In this document: positions 26,676-36,126 of the stretch, piece by piece | How positions within the stretch are numbered: the first letter of the stretch is position 1 | Layout: the number at the start of each line of letters is the position of its first letter | DNA from: Bin5 sp965221345 | Lineage (GTDB): Bacteria; Chloroflexota; Anaerolineae; Caldilineales; Caldilineaceae | Direction: 5' to 3' | Length of the DNA stretch: 64,000 nucleotides | Assembly (NCBI GenBank): GCA_965221345.1 | Contig: CBDCSD010000001.1 | Coordinates: 186,001-250,000 of the forward strand | Position numbers and translations under genes: made by a program | Notes under the pieces: generated by a model | What the model saw: the letters and a program-made list of their open reading frames with translations, nothing else | Told to the model about the DNA's origin: nothing | Database searches by the model: none

Positions 26676-27407
26676 TCACGAACTACCCGCCCCATCGAAC
26701 CGCTCATACAAAGTATATCCCCGGCTGCTGCGCGCCATGCGGTAGGGCAGGATGACAGTGCGCAGGACGCGGTGTGTACCGAGGCGCATGCTCTTGTTTG
26801 AGTAGATGTTGACCTCATCAAAACTTAGATTGTCTCCGCAGTCGTCCATAACCTGCAATGTACCGTCCAGAGAAAATCGATCGCTTTGTTGTCCGCTATC
26901 ACCGAGGAGGGTAAACTCAGGAGACAGTTCTTCTTTTTCATCAAATTCCCCTGTGGACTGGATGAAGCCTCCCCGCTTGCCCAAGTAGTGGATCTGCGTC
27001 GTCCACAGCGCCCAATTTGCATCATTTTTTGCGGACGGTTCGAAAGCGATACGCGTCTCCCCATGCCACTGCACATACTCTCGGAACCCGATCGACCGGC
27101 CCATAACTTGAAGAATTCCAGTGTCTGGGTCGAAAGATGGCTGGCCACGGCTTGGTTTCATGATCTTGGTAAACGAATTGTTCACCGCGATCTGAGTTGG
27201 CCCGACAAGCGCCATCCGACCGTCTCTGATGGCAGGCCAGAGTTGCCTTCCCTTCTGCAATCCCTCGATCTGAATCACTACATTCAGGATCGCCATTTTG
27301 AAGGCGAAAGGTGTGGGAAGCAAGAGAGACTTGCCGCCCGTCGAAGTCGCTGAAGCCGCTTTCAGCGAGAACATTGAAACCGGCTCGTAAGTCGTGATCC
27401 ACCACAT
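26676..27407 (-). CDS. cas5: Cas5-like Cascade subunit
   Basis: 243 aa, ATG at 27407 with AGGAG upstream. Placed between the large-subunit/Cas7-like gene and cas6, where cas5 normally lies. The N-terminus has the Cas5-style strand plus SLLLPTPFAFKMAILNVVI, and the C-terminus an ERF loop. Cas5 caps the 5' handle of crRNA in type I complexes. Overall similarity is low by eye, so the assignment leans on position. The upstream gene's stop overlaps its ribosome-binding site. Confidence 0.65.
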   Translation of the reverse strand: MWWITTYEPVSMFSLKAASATSTGGKSLLLPTPFAFKMAILNVVIQIEGLQKGRQLWPAIRDGRMALVGPTQIAVNNSFTKIMKPSRGQPSFDPDTGILQVMGRSIGFREYVQWHGETRIAFEPSAKNDANWALWTTQIHYLGKRGGFIQSTGEFDEKEELSPEFTLLGDSGQQSDRFSLDGTLQVMDDCGDNLSFDEVNIYSNKSMRLGTHRVLRTVILPYRMARSSRGYTLYERFDGAGSS

Positions 27408-27415
27408 ATATGCTC

Positions 27416-28914
27416 CTATCGAGCGCTCTCATAGGGTTGGCATTCGTTTAAGAGTCCTTGCATCACGTTGGCCAAACTTGCGAGAGAGTCATAACCCTCG
27501 ACATGTACGCGGCCATCGTGGATGCGGTTTAGCGAGGCAGCGATATCTTTGGTCTGTTCGACGAAGTCCGGGTTAAGCGGGCTTACCAGTGGCGCTGGGG
27601 CTGCCGCTGTGCTGTAGGTGAGCGTGCCAGTCACGTCTACGATATGGGGATTCTGGGTATTGCGCATGGCTCCCGTCGGCTGCACGAATGAGTAGAGCAG
27701 GCTTTCCAACAGCGCCGCGAACCGGGCTTGCCTTTCTTCTCCATCCAGAACAGATTTTTGGGATATATCGTTGTAGCCAATGCGATGCGCTTCCACATTG
27801 CAGACGATTGCGTACTGGCCGCTATTGGCTGGACGGTGGAAAATCGCCTGACCCAGGTTGGCAGAGCGTTCCACTCTCTCCGTAGGAATCTCCCGGCGGT
27901 CAGGAGTTGATAGGTGGCAACACCCATGCCGTTGACTACTCTGGAGACACCTCCGTTTGCAAAAATGTCCAGAGCGTCATCTTCGATGCTATGTTCCAAC
28001 AGCACCTCAGTATAGAGAAGAGAGGCCATGATATCCTGTTTCACAACGCCCTCGTTCCAGAGCCGATCTCGAAATTGGGAGAAGATCCGTTGATGGCGGG
28101 ACATTTCAATCTCTTGGGGCGCAAGGATGTAGGTCTTGCGCACGCCTGCGTTGATCGTGGGCACGGCGGCGGCCCATAACCCCACGGCTTTCAGGAATTC
28201 CAGCAGCCAGAAAATCTTCTCATTGCTCAATGTCAGCTTGTTGGCCTTGGCGCGGTTTTGCCCTTTTCCCATGTGCGGATTGAATAGTTGGGAGGCCGTC
28301 ACCATGTGGTTGAAATCACCTTTCCCCACTGCCTTTTGCCACTCCCCGGCGATCGCGTCCCAATCGGCCGTGGGCGAGGCAAAGAGTTCGAAAACTGTGC
28401 GCAGATTGAGGCCGGGGAACTGTTTGTTGGTACGCATCCACTGTTCGCCCAGCTTATTGTGGATTGCCTGTGCCTGCATGCGGAAGTCCCCCAGATAGGT
28501 GATAACCGTCCAGTCGGATTGTGGTTTCCTATCTTCTAGCACCTGCTTGATTTCATCGTTAGCCAGCTTCTCATCGCGTAGCTGCTTTCTAAGCTCCTGG
28601 TACTGACGGAATTCATCCCATGTGTCGTCCACGCTGTGGGAGGCGGCCAGTGGGGCCAAATCATCTGGCACCTTGTTCTTCCCGCTTACCACAAACCGAA
28701 GGAGTTGTTCTTCCCAACTTTCTGTCAGCCATTCTTCCTGCACTGGCACGCCCGCATCAATGAGATAGTAGCTGCCTGCATCTCTCAGGATCACTTTGTC
28801 GTCCTGCAGATGAGATCGCACAAATTGACGAATCAAGGCTGCTGCGCCGAAAGCGAGCAGCGTATCGGTGAGCGTCCCGGTGGCTTTCGGCACATAATAG
28901 TGTTGCTGATACAT
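27416..28914 (-). pseudogene. Frameshifted cas8/cas7-like type I effector gene
   Basis: Starts at the ATG at 28914 (AAGGAGG four bases upstream). The first frame runs to about 27880 and looks like a Cas8-type large subunit (YVPKATGTLTDTLLAFGAAA at the start, NEKIFWLLEFLKAVGLWAA later). The downstream part is only sensible in another frame from about 27874, where it reads QYAIVCNVEAHRIGYNDI, RFAALLESLLYSFVQPTGAM and GYDSLASLANVMQ, which is Cas7/DevR-like. One indel between about 27870 and 27900 would restore roughly 499 residues. No separate cas7 exists, so fusion or deletion is likely. An assembly error is not excluded. Confidence 0.6.
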
Positions 28915-29219
28915 CAGGCCTCCTTGGAAGCAAACAGACGGAGTAGCGTGAATCACGAATGTTCCCTAAACCGACGAAATAATAAACACAAGACCACCGG
29001 GAAAACTAATGGTTACCTTCATAACAGATCTAGTCACATAGTTAGGGAAAATAATCACAGAGTAAAGAAAAGTATGTTGCCAAAGCCTTGTCAAGCCCTT
29101 TAGAAATTTTGGACCGTGGGTCTATTATTCGACTCATCCGCTGAGTACTGAAAGTAGCTGTGTGAATAGATCAGCACAATACCTGACAACGATCGGAAAG
29201 AGTGGATACTTCGTCGGGA
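28915..29219 (-). promoter_or_regulatory. AT-rich region upstream of the effector operon
   Basis: 305 bp with no gene. It contains an inverted pair GTTCCCTAAAC (about 28961) and GTTAGGGAAA (about 29040) that could bind a regulator, and AT-rich stretches that could hold a promoter for the minus-strand genes. All of this is tentative. Confidence 0.35.
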
Positions 29220-30069
29220 TTACGACCTCTCCTGAGACAACCCGTCACACAGTCGCAGCATTCGCACCACATACAGATATAGCAGCAACGATCTGAACTG
29301 CTCCGGCTTGATCAAGATTCTGTCCAGCTTGCCGCCACGACCAGAACTCATCAATATCGGCCGCTCTGGAGCGGGCAACTGTGCAGCTTCCATCGCCTGT
29401 TCTAGTGCATTTCCCGCCTCCTGGTGGAGAGAAAATTCCGCATAGCTGTCTGTACCGGTACTGTGATGACGGGCGATGGCCGTCATCACAGCTCTGGCCA
29501 GATCTTTCTGTTGTGGGCCAAGATGCTTTGCTATGATTGGTGCGGCGGCAACAACGCTTTCGGCGGCGTGTTTTGGGCGAGTTACCTGTTTGTCAGTTTG
29601 TCTCTTTGCCTCTCGCTGGGTCTGATTTGCGGGATCGTAGTTGGTATGGACCCCCATGTAAGTGAGGTCGTAAATAGGTTCGCCAATCTTCTCTTGGTAG
29701 AGACTTACCCAGCGCTGCCAGCGTCTGTCCAGCTTGCCCAAATCATGGCAGGCAATCGCGAGCCGGATCGCCTGACTGAGCCCATCGAATGGTAGTTTCC
29801 ACAGCTCAGTCAGTTTCCGCTGCACGTAGGTGTAATCATCCTTGAATTGACTCTCGTAAACGTGTATCATCCTCTCGATATGCTCGTCGTAGCTTTCCAA
29901 CTGGTAGCTGTAGCCGCCAGCCCTGTTGCCCGGGAAACTTTCTCCCTGCTTCGAAGTCCAGCCGGTTTGCTCACAAGGTGACCGAATACGGAAACCCACT
30001 TCTCCATCATAGGCGCAGAATACGCTGTTAATGACAACCACCGCTGTGTTGTTGATGAGATTGAAGTAA

Positions 30070-31206
30070 CTGATGTTACGCAGTCGATGACGCGTTAGGT
30101 AGAATAAGGTCAGGAGGTGAGACATGAAGTTCAAACTCTTTGACCTGTATTCGGACTATCTACTGAGTTCATTTTCGGCAACGACAGCGACAGGTATGTC
30201 GGCGTTGATGGACAAGGCGATCAGCCACGACCAAGTCAGTCGCATGCTCAACCGACGACGACTGGAGCCGGCAGACTGGTGGCAGATGGTCAAGCCCTCT
30301 GTACGCACCATGCAAGGTGAGGAAGGTGTCATCACGATTGACGACAGCATTGTCGAAAAGCCCTACACCGATGAAAACGAACTGATCTGTTGGCACTACG
30401 ACCATGCGCAAGGACGGATGGTCAAGGGCATCAACTTTATCACCGCTTTGTACACGGTTGGCGAGGTCTCGTTGCCGGTGACCTATCGCTTGGTATCCAA
30501 GACCGAATCGTACCTTGACAAGCAGGGGAAGATGAAACGACGCAGTGCGGTGACCAAGAACGAGCATTATCGCGCCATGCTGCAAAACTGTGTGCGTAAC
30601 CGGATTCCCTTCCGCTATGTGCTCAATGACATCTGGTTTGCTGCGGCTGAGAACATGAGCTATGTCAAACTCAAGTTAGACAAGGAGTTTATCATGGCGC
30701 TCAAGACCAATCGCAAAATCGCCCTTTGCCAACAAGACAAACTACATGGTCGCTATCACCGACTGAACCAACTCGACTTGCCAGAAAACACAGTGACCGT
30801 CATCTATCTGGAACAGGTATCTTTCCCCCTCTATCTGCTCCGTCAGACCTGCACAAACGCAGATGGCTCGACCGCTGTGCGCTATCTGGTGACCAGTGAT
30901 TCCGCCCTGACAGCTGACCAACTCATCACAATCTACCAGAAACGGTGGAAAGTGGAGGAGTATCATCGCTCTCTCAAGCAGAACGCATCGCTCGCCAAAT
31001 CACCGACCCGCACACCAACCACCCAGACCAATCATTTCGTGGCTGCTCTCTGGACCTTCACCAAGCTGGAGTTGCTCAAGGTGCGCACCAACAAGAACCA
31101 CTATGCGCTCAAGACCCACTTGTATCTCTCGGCCCTGCAACAGGCTTTCGAGGCCTTGTGCCAGTTGGAACCAGTGCGTCTTGACGCCCCGACTGCGTAA
31201 CATGAG
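30070..31206 (+). mobile_element. IS4/IS701-superfamily insertion sequence
   Basis: 1137 bp. Terminal inverted repeats are CTGATGTTACGCAGTCG at the left end and its complement with one mismatch at the right end. Both ends are flanked by the direct repeat TGAAGTAA (30062-30069 and 31207-31214), an 8-bp target duplication. The element looks complete and recent because the target gene's frame is exactly restored on excision. Confidence 0.93.
30124..31200 (+). CDS. DDE transposase (IS4/IS701 superfamily)
   Basis: 358 aa, ATG preceded by AGGAGGTGAGAC. It catalyses cut-and-paste transposition. The first Asp is in TIDDSIVEKPY, the second in the RYVLNDIWFA strand, and the YREK signature is complete in YQKRWKVEEYHRSLK with the catalytic Glu. 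It fills nearly the whole IS and has no frameshift, so it is probably functional. Confidence 0.93.
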   Translation: MKFKLFDLYSDYLLSSFSATTATGMSALMDKAISHDQVSRMLNRRRLEPADWWQMVKPSVRTMQGEEGVITIDDSIVEKPYTDENELICWHYDHAQGRMVKGINFITALYTVGEVSLPVTYRLVSKTESYLDKQGKMKRRSAVTKNEHYRAMLQNCVRNRIPFRYVLNDIWFAAAENMSYVKLKLDKEFIMALKTNRKIALCQQDKLHGRYHRLNQLDLPENTVTVIYLEQVSFPLYLLRQTCTNADGSTAVRYLVTSDSALTADQLITIYQKRWKVEEYHRSLKQNASLAKSPTRTPTTQTNHFVAALWTFTKLELLKVRTNKNHYALKTHLYLSALQQAFEALCQLEPVRLDAPTA

Positions 31207-31498
31207 TGAAGTAATTGACAGGGTTCCAGATGTATCGCTCTTCTTTCGTGGCGTCTTCATCCAGGGTGAACGAGGCTTTTGTCAGATCAGCGCCCCGATC
31301 GATTTTCAGTCTCTTGCCGTCCAGTTCGTCTTCATAAATGTTGGGCGGCAAGTCGTCCTGATCCAGGTATTTGGTGATGACCGAGCGGTGAACGCCGATG
31401 CGACGTGCAATTTCGGTGCGGGACAATCCTTCAGGATGACTCCAAAGCAGCCTTTCGATCTGGTTGATACGGACAGCCTTACCTTCGGCCCGTTTCAT

Positions 31499-32247
31499 CG
31501 CATCACCTCCTGACAGTCACTTTTTCTGCTAGTTACCGTAGCACAGCGTGTTTCTGAAACTGTGCGTTGTCAAGCCTGAAGACTCTCTGTTGACATCGTC
31601 CTGACAACCGATAATCGCAGCATAGGGGACAGTTGTTGCCAGTACGGCAACAAGAAAACAGAAAAGTTCCCCTTATTCGGTCGAAGAGTGGGCGCATATC
31701 TGATCAGTCACCCTTTCCGGCAACGATCTTCGACACTTCCATCAAAATCGATGTCCGTAGTCGTTCTCGATGTCAAGGTCTGCACAGCCAAAGCTGCCGC
31801 TGCCTTCGCCGATTCCCCGCTCTCAAGGCTGGCTTAAGCGGATGAAGGGCACATCCCCGTAATTTGTGTAATCCCTGGGGTTGTCAGCTATGAGGAGGAA
31901 AGGGGGCACACACAGATCGGACTCACTCCACCCACTGCGAAATCTGCTCACCAATGCGCGCCACCGCGCTCGCCCCGCTCGCCCGTCAAGACCCGGTTCA
32001 CCTCGATACCGCGAGTGCGTGTGTGAAGCGCGTCTTTTCAACGTGCAATTCCTGTGAAAGTCGCGATTTCAAGATGGACTCACGATAGTGATCGCTGTCA
32101 GCAAATACCTTCGCCAACAAGACCGCCTCACTCACACGAAATATCTTCACTCCATGCAACATCCGCAATGTGTCTCTTCTATCTCTTTTCCTTCCTGGTT
32201 ACTTCAGTGCGTTCTGAAATGTTTAAGACGCCCGGAAGCGATCGGTT
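31499..32247. other. Degraded intergenic region
   Basis: No intact gene. Near 31582-31594 the sequence ACTCTCTGTTGA matches the CRISPR repeat core. At 31920-32007 there is a stray copy of the 3' end of the solute-binding gene at 34577. The rest is unrecognised. Confidence 0.5.
31920..32007 (-). pseudogene. Fragment of the solute-binding protein gene 3' end
   Basis: About 88 bp match 34574-34664, the last codons and stop of the solute-binding gene, with a few substitutions and a short deletion in the CTCTGCTCGCC stretch. Only the C-terminal 28 or so codons are present, so this is a non-functional leftover of a duplication or recombination. Confidence 0.8.
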
Positions 32248-33168
32248 TCATTCAGCCTTCGTACATTTCTGGGCGTATAGGCCGTATCGCTTACAGTTGA
32301 AGCGTTCACCCTTAACAAGTGCGTAGATGGTATCAACATCATCACTTGTAATTTCCCACTTGTCGTAACCATGCGGCCCGCCGTATAGGGGGACCATCTC
32401 CTCATCGTCTGTCAAAGAAATGCGCCCCAGGAAGTTAGTGTACGTGCGGTCGTTAATGTGTAGGAGGAGGTCGCCTTCTTCTGTAAGAAAATTAGCCTCA
32501 AAGGCCCAGACGTACCCATCTAAAAGGGCAACAGTAAATTTCTCCGTCGATTCAGGTGTAATGGCCGGCATGGGCGTGGGCGTGGGCGGATATTCGTCCA
32601 ATAGGCGTCCTCTTTCATCTACTATTGCGAATTCACATGGCTCTGTGATCTCAATTGTCGAAAACCACTCGAGCCAGTATGCCCTCATTGGCGTTCCGAG
32701 CTTAGCGGCCACACCATACAATTCCAGCAAGTTGGCACTCGAATTTACGATCTGAAACATTTTGCTGTATTCGACCCCGCATCTTTCCGTTGCTGCGATG
32801 AATAGCGGGAGGTAGAACGCTATCCGTCTTTCCTGCTCATCATCAGACAGCCGAAAAAAGCTTCCCATGGGTCTTGTGGTGCCCCCAGTACCTTCATAGT
32901 CATTGAGCGCGAGCAGTCTGGCAAGATACACGATTTCTTCTTGAGTCTCCGCCTTCGTCTGCACGGTCGTCGTCGCGGTCGCTGTCGGCGTCGGTGCGAC
33001 GGCGGTTTCGATGGCAGCAATGCGCTCAGTGCGGCTGGAGACGGCGCGGGTAAGAGAGGTGAGTTGAGCTGCCAGACCTTCCAGCGTTATTCCCTTCTCC
33101 TCCGCCCACAGCGCCGCCGGCGCCAGCAGGGCGAGGATAATGACGAGAAGAATTAGATTACGTTCTAT
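32248..33168 (-). CDS. Hypothetical exported protein with missing canonical start codon
   Basis: A signal peptide (NLILLVIILALLAPAALWA), a coiled-coil stretch (LEGLAAQLTSLTRAVSSRTE) and a Thr/Pro linker precede a globular domain of about 230 aa that I do not recognise (RAYWLEWFSTIEITEPCEFA, PLYGGPHGYDKWE). The only good ribosome-binding site, GGAGGAG, is seven bases before an ATA codon at 33168; there is no ATG, GTG or TTG ahead of the signal peptide. Translation could start at ATA, or at the GTG at 32964 without export, or the start was lost by mutation. Two genes in a row here encode small exported proteins. Confidence 0.6.
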   Translation of the reverse strand: MERNLILLVIILALLAPAALWAEEKGITLEGLAAQLTSLTRAVSSRTERIAAIETAVAPTPTATATTTVQTKAETQEEIVYLARLLALNDYEGTGGTTRPMGSFFRLSDDEQERRIAFYLPLFIAATERCGVEYSKMFQIVNSSANLLELYGVAAKLGTPMRAYWLEWFSTIEITEPCEFAIVDERGRLLDEYPPTPTPMPAITPESTEKFTVALLDGYVWAFEANFLTEEGDLLLHINDRTYTNFLGRISLTDDEEMVPLYGGPHGYDKWEITSDDVDTIYALVKGERFNCKRYGLYAQKCTKAE

Positions 33169-33182
33169 GCGTATCTCCTCCC

Positions 33183-33791
33183 TTACTCAACAGGCACGAG
33201 CATCAGTGGTACCGGGCGAATGCGCTCAACCCCGTCATCTTCGATGCAGATGACGGGCAGAGCGTTGACGACTTGAAAGTAGTCGTTAACGTACTGGTGA
33301 GTGCCGCATACGGTACCCACGAATTCGATTTCCAGCGCTGGCAAATCGACGCCGGGCTCCAGGAAAAGAAGAGCGTCAGCTGTAATGTTGAGGCCGCCAC
33401 CAAAATCCAATAATTGTACAGTGGTGTTGAAGATTAACCCCCCCGTTATGTGCGCCTGACCTTCCCAGGTGCGTATAGCCACATACTGACCGCTTTCAGT
33501 GTCCCGTTCTAAGCTCACATAATATTCACCGTCTTCAGACTCTGAGAGGTATAAATCGACCGCCGCCATCATGTAAACCGGACGCCACATGTACCGGTGG
33601 ATGTTGTCATACAGGTCCAAACCGTCTGCGGGGCGCTCGGCCGCTGCCGCAACGTCGGTGAACGTTTCGAGCACCGCGGGCGGGGAAGTCTCCTCCGTGA
33701 AGGTGGAGGCCAGAACGCCGTTCTGAATCACGAGCGAAGCCGCTAGAGCAACGACAAAGGTGATGAGGATGGCGGCATGTGTGCGTTTCAA
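33183..33791 (-). CDS. Hypothetical exported protein
   Basis: 202 aa if started at the TTG at 33791, seven bases after AAAGGA. The start is chosen because a clear signal peptide follows (KRTHAAILITFVVALAASLV) with cleavage near NGVLAST. The mature part is beta-rich (DLYLSESEDGEYYVSLERD, ALEIEFVGTVCGTHQYVND) and has two Cys. Family not recognised. It lies 15 bp upstream of the other exported hypothetical gene and is probably co-transcribed. Confidence 0.6.
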   Translation of the reverse strand: MKRTHAAILITFVVALAASLVIQNGVLASTFTEETSPPAVLETFTDVAAAAERPADGLDLYDNIHRYMWRPVYMMAAVDLYLSESEDGEYYVSLERDTESGQYVAIRTWEGQAHITGGLIFNTTVQLLDFGGGLNITADALLFLEPGVDLPALEIEFVGTVCGTHQYVNDYFQVVNALPVICIEDDGVERIRPVPLMLVPVE

Positions 33792-34315
33792 GATGATGTC
33801 CTTTCGCGGGAATTGTGGCCCCCACACAGCCATACGAAAAGGGAGCGACGATGCGATCAGGGCCATGGCTGGGCTGCCAAGACCCCGCTCAAAACGCCCC
33901 ATCCCCTTTCGAGCGTCAGGACCCGTTGACGTTTCTCTTGCCAAGATTGGGCAGTAACGAAACGAAACAACTGAAGGTGCTACCTGCATCAAGGTCGCAA
34001 ATAGGCTTCTCTATTCAGGCTAGCGGTTTCTGACAGGGGTGATCTCGCTAAAATGGGCCAGTATTGAACTCTCCAATACTCCAATATGGTATCGCTGGTC
34101 AGACAATATTCCGAATCAGGCATTGCCAGAGCCTGGCCACCGGACTGATCGACGAGGAAACAACTGGCTTGCAGCGCGCTAAGGATTTACTGCTATCTAT
34201 AAGCCGCGGTAAGACCTGGCTTCCTTGAGAAATGAATCAGAAGGAAAACTGACGAAGATGAGCTGGCAAGATGCCGGCAAAGTGGGTTGGGTAAATGCAG
34301 TCAAGAGCAAGCCCA
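33792..34315. other. Intergenic region without recognisable gene
   Basis: Over 500 bp with stop codons in all useful frames. It precedes a transposase remnant and shows nothing else that I can name. Confidence 0.4.
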
Positions 34316-34545
34316 GACAAACGGAATGAACTCTGTCTGAACTATGACGAAGCGAGGGTTTATCGGAACCAACCACGCGACCGTGACCGACTCTGCTACC
34401 GAAAGCGCTACATCGTCGAGCGCTTCATCAACAAAATCAAGCGGTATCGACGCATCTTCACTCGCGATGAAAAACCAGCAGGACCAATCATGGCTTTCCT
34501 GCATTAAGCCTATATACAAATTTGGCATGAACGAAAGGTCAACGA
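34316..34545 (+). pseudogene. IS5-family transposase remnant (C-terminus)
   Basis: The plus frame encodes YRKRYIVERFINKIKRYRRI, then FTRDEKPAGPIMAFLH, the C-terminal helix of IS5-type transposases (family RxxVExxFxxxKxFRRI.TRYDK). A TAA interrupts it, and AYIQIWHE, the expected continuation, follows. The N-terminal two-thirds are missing. Confidence 0.75.
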
Positions 34546-34576
34546 ACCCTGGTTCAGATGACCTCTAAACTGAAAC

Positions 34577-35965
34577 TCACTCCACCCACGCCGCAATCTG
34601 CTCACCAATGCGCGCCACCGCGCTCGCCCCGCTCTGCTCGCCCGTCAGCACCCGGTTCACCTCAATAAAATAGACCAGCGAGATCTCAGTATAATGCCCG
34701 CCCGTCATCGCCGCCGGCCGCGCCACCGCGTGCTCAGCCAAGCTCTCCGCGATCTGCGCCGCAGCCGGAATCCGCGCCTGCACCTCCGCGTCGTCATACA
34801 GCGCAGCGATCGCCGGCGGCGTGCCGTCTGCCAGCGCGCGCCGCCGTTGCGCAGCCGCGCCCGCCAGGCAGCGGACCGCGGCCGCAGCCGCATCCGGGTT
34901 GCGGCTGTAGCGGCTCACCCCGATCTGCTGACCCCCAACCGCGCTCGCGTGTCGCCCTTCCGGGCCATCCCCCTTGGGCAGACGCGTCACGCCGAACCGG
35001 TCGCGGATCGGGCTGCCTTCCGCCTGGCCCAGCGCATACGCATAGGGCCAGTTACGCATGAAGGCCGCATTGCCGCTCTGGAACATCCAGCGCGCATCCT
35101 CCTCCTGGAACACCGTTACCCCCGGCGGGCTGATCTCGCCCACCCAGGCCGCCGCCCTGTCAAGCGCCTGCGCCGCCGCGCTGTTCTCCGCAGGCAGGCG
35201 TCCGTCCGCGTCAACGATCAGATCGGCCCCCATACTCGCCTGCCACTCCACCGCATTGACCGTCAGACCCTCGTACACATTGCCCTGCCAGACATAGCCC
35301 CAGAACTCCGCGTTCTCGTCACGCTCCCCCGCCTGGATCGTCGCCGCCATCTCCTCCAGCTCGCTCCACGTCGCCGGCGGCTGCTCGAAACCGTGCTTCT
35401 CCAGCAGGTCCGTCCGGTAGTACAGAAGCCCGATGTCGCCCATCTGCGGCAGGCCGACCAGCGCGTCGTCGACGCTGTTGTTCTGCAAATAGATGTCGAA
35501 ATATTGGGCGCGCTCCTCTGCCGACAGATGCGGGTTCAGATCAAGCAGATGGGCCGCCAGCGTGCCCGACCAGATGACGTCGAAATCGATCAGATCGATG
35601 TCATCCGACTTGGCCGGCAGGAACTGACGGTAGAGGCCCAGGCGGTCCACGGGATTGGCGGGCGCCGGCAGCAGTTCGATTGCCATGCCGATCTCCTCGG
35701 CGCAGTGGGCAACGATCTCCCTGTCGACCGGGCGCACAAAGGCCGGCCCCATCCACCGCAAGATCGGTTTGGAAGCGGAAGTCGCGTCGGCAGTTGCCGC
35801 GCTTTCCGCCGCCGGCGTGGCGTTGCCGTCCCCTCCCGTGCCTCTACAGCCGGCGTACAGCAGCGCCGCGCAAACAAGAAACAGAAAGAGGAGGATTTTG
35901 GCGACCGACCTCCTGCCTCCCTTCCTGGCAGGCGCGGCCGCTAGAAGTGTGCTCGTTCTCATCAT
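34577..35965 (-). CDS. Extracellular solute-binding lipoprotein (sugar ABC type)
   Basis: 462 aa from the ATG at 35965. Signal peptide KILLFLFLVCAALLYAGC with the lipobox LYAGC, then an Ala/Thr linker. The mature domain has ThuE/trehalose-binding-like features (PRWMG-type start, LPQMGDIGLLYYRTDLLEKH, WGYVWQGNVYEGL, WPYAYALGQAEGSPI). It would bind a sugar outside the cell. Unlike the 3385 protein it has no permease or ATPase genes nearby, so it is an orphan. Confidence 0.88.
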   Translation of the reverse strand: MMRTSTLLAAAPARKGGRRSVAKILLFLFLVCAALLYAGCRGTGGDGNATPAAESAATADATSASKPILRWMGPAFVRPVDREIVAHCAEEIGMAIELLPAPANPVDRLGLYRQFLPAKSDDIDLIDFDVIWSGTLAAHLLDLNPHLSAEERAQYFDIYLQNNSVDDALVGLPQMGDIGLLYYRTDLLEKHGFEQPPATWSELEEMAATIQAGERDENAEFWGYVWQGNVYEGLTVNAVEWQASMGADLIVDADGRLPAENSAAAQALDRAAAWVGEISPPGVTVFQEEDARWMFQSGNAAFMRNWPYAYALGQAEGSPIRDRFGVTRLPKGDGPEGRHASAVGGQQIGVSRYSRNPDAAAAAVRCLAGAAAQRRRALADGTPPAIAALYDDAEVQARIPAAAQIAESLAEHAVARPAAMTGGHYTEISLVYFIEVNRVLTGEQSGASAVARIGEQIAAWVE

Positions 35966-36101
35966 CGCATCGTTGCCTGAGGGCACACAGAGCGCCCCGC
36001 GTGATTCCCATGATCCGGATCATCCTCACCACATGAACCACAGGTCAGGTTCCGTCGACCTTTGGAAAAGTCGATTCAATAATTTGACAATTCTTAGTGA
36101 A

Positions 36102-36126
36102 CTACCGCGTACGAGTGGGGTTACTA
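36102..36126. repeat. CGCGTA-type dispersed repeat, truncated by IS630
   Basis: CTACCGCGTACGAGTGGGG followed by TTACTA matches the repeats at 42303 and 46890 but lacks their CTAAAAAC tail. The IS630 element starts exactly after this TA, so the IS probably inserted into the repeat. Confidence 0.6.

Larger units (their letters stand above)
29220..31498 (-). pseudogene. cas3: WYL-type HTH regulator fused to Cas3 HD domain, split by an IS element
   Basis: The gene is interrupted by the IS at 30070-31206. Removing the IS and one 8-bp target copy leaves an exact 378-codon frame (31498-31207 plus 30061-29220). Residues 1 to about 80 (IERLLWSHPEGLSRTEIARR, then LTKASFTLDE) match the HTH start of WYL/DeoR-type regulators often next to cas genes. 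From about residue 88 it is the C-terminal part of Cas3 (NSVFCAYDGEVGFRI) with the HD nuclease motifs AIACHDLGKLD, KHAAESVVAA and AIARHHSTGTD. The Cas3 helicase and the WYL domain are absent. The start has a perfect AGGAGGTGAT site. Confidence 0.75.

Noticed and set aside
26655..26685. CTTTCCCTCTCAATCACGAA near the cas5 stop as a further degenerate repeat
   Set aside because: Alignment needs too many mismatches and gaps.
29140..29156. GAGTACTGAAAG resembling the end of the CRISPR repeat in opposite orientation
   Set aside because: Only 11 of 12 bases at one end match and the rest of the repeat is missing; likely chance.
31582..31594. ACTCTCTGTTGA upstream of the regulator-Cas3 gene, like the repeat core
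   Set aside because: The match is short and confined to the pyrimidine-rich core; not counted with the other repeat-like elements.
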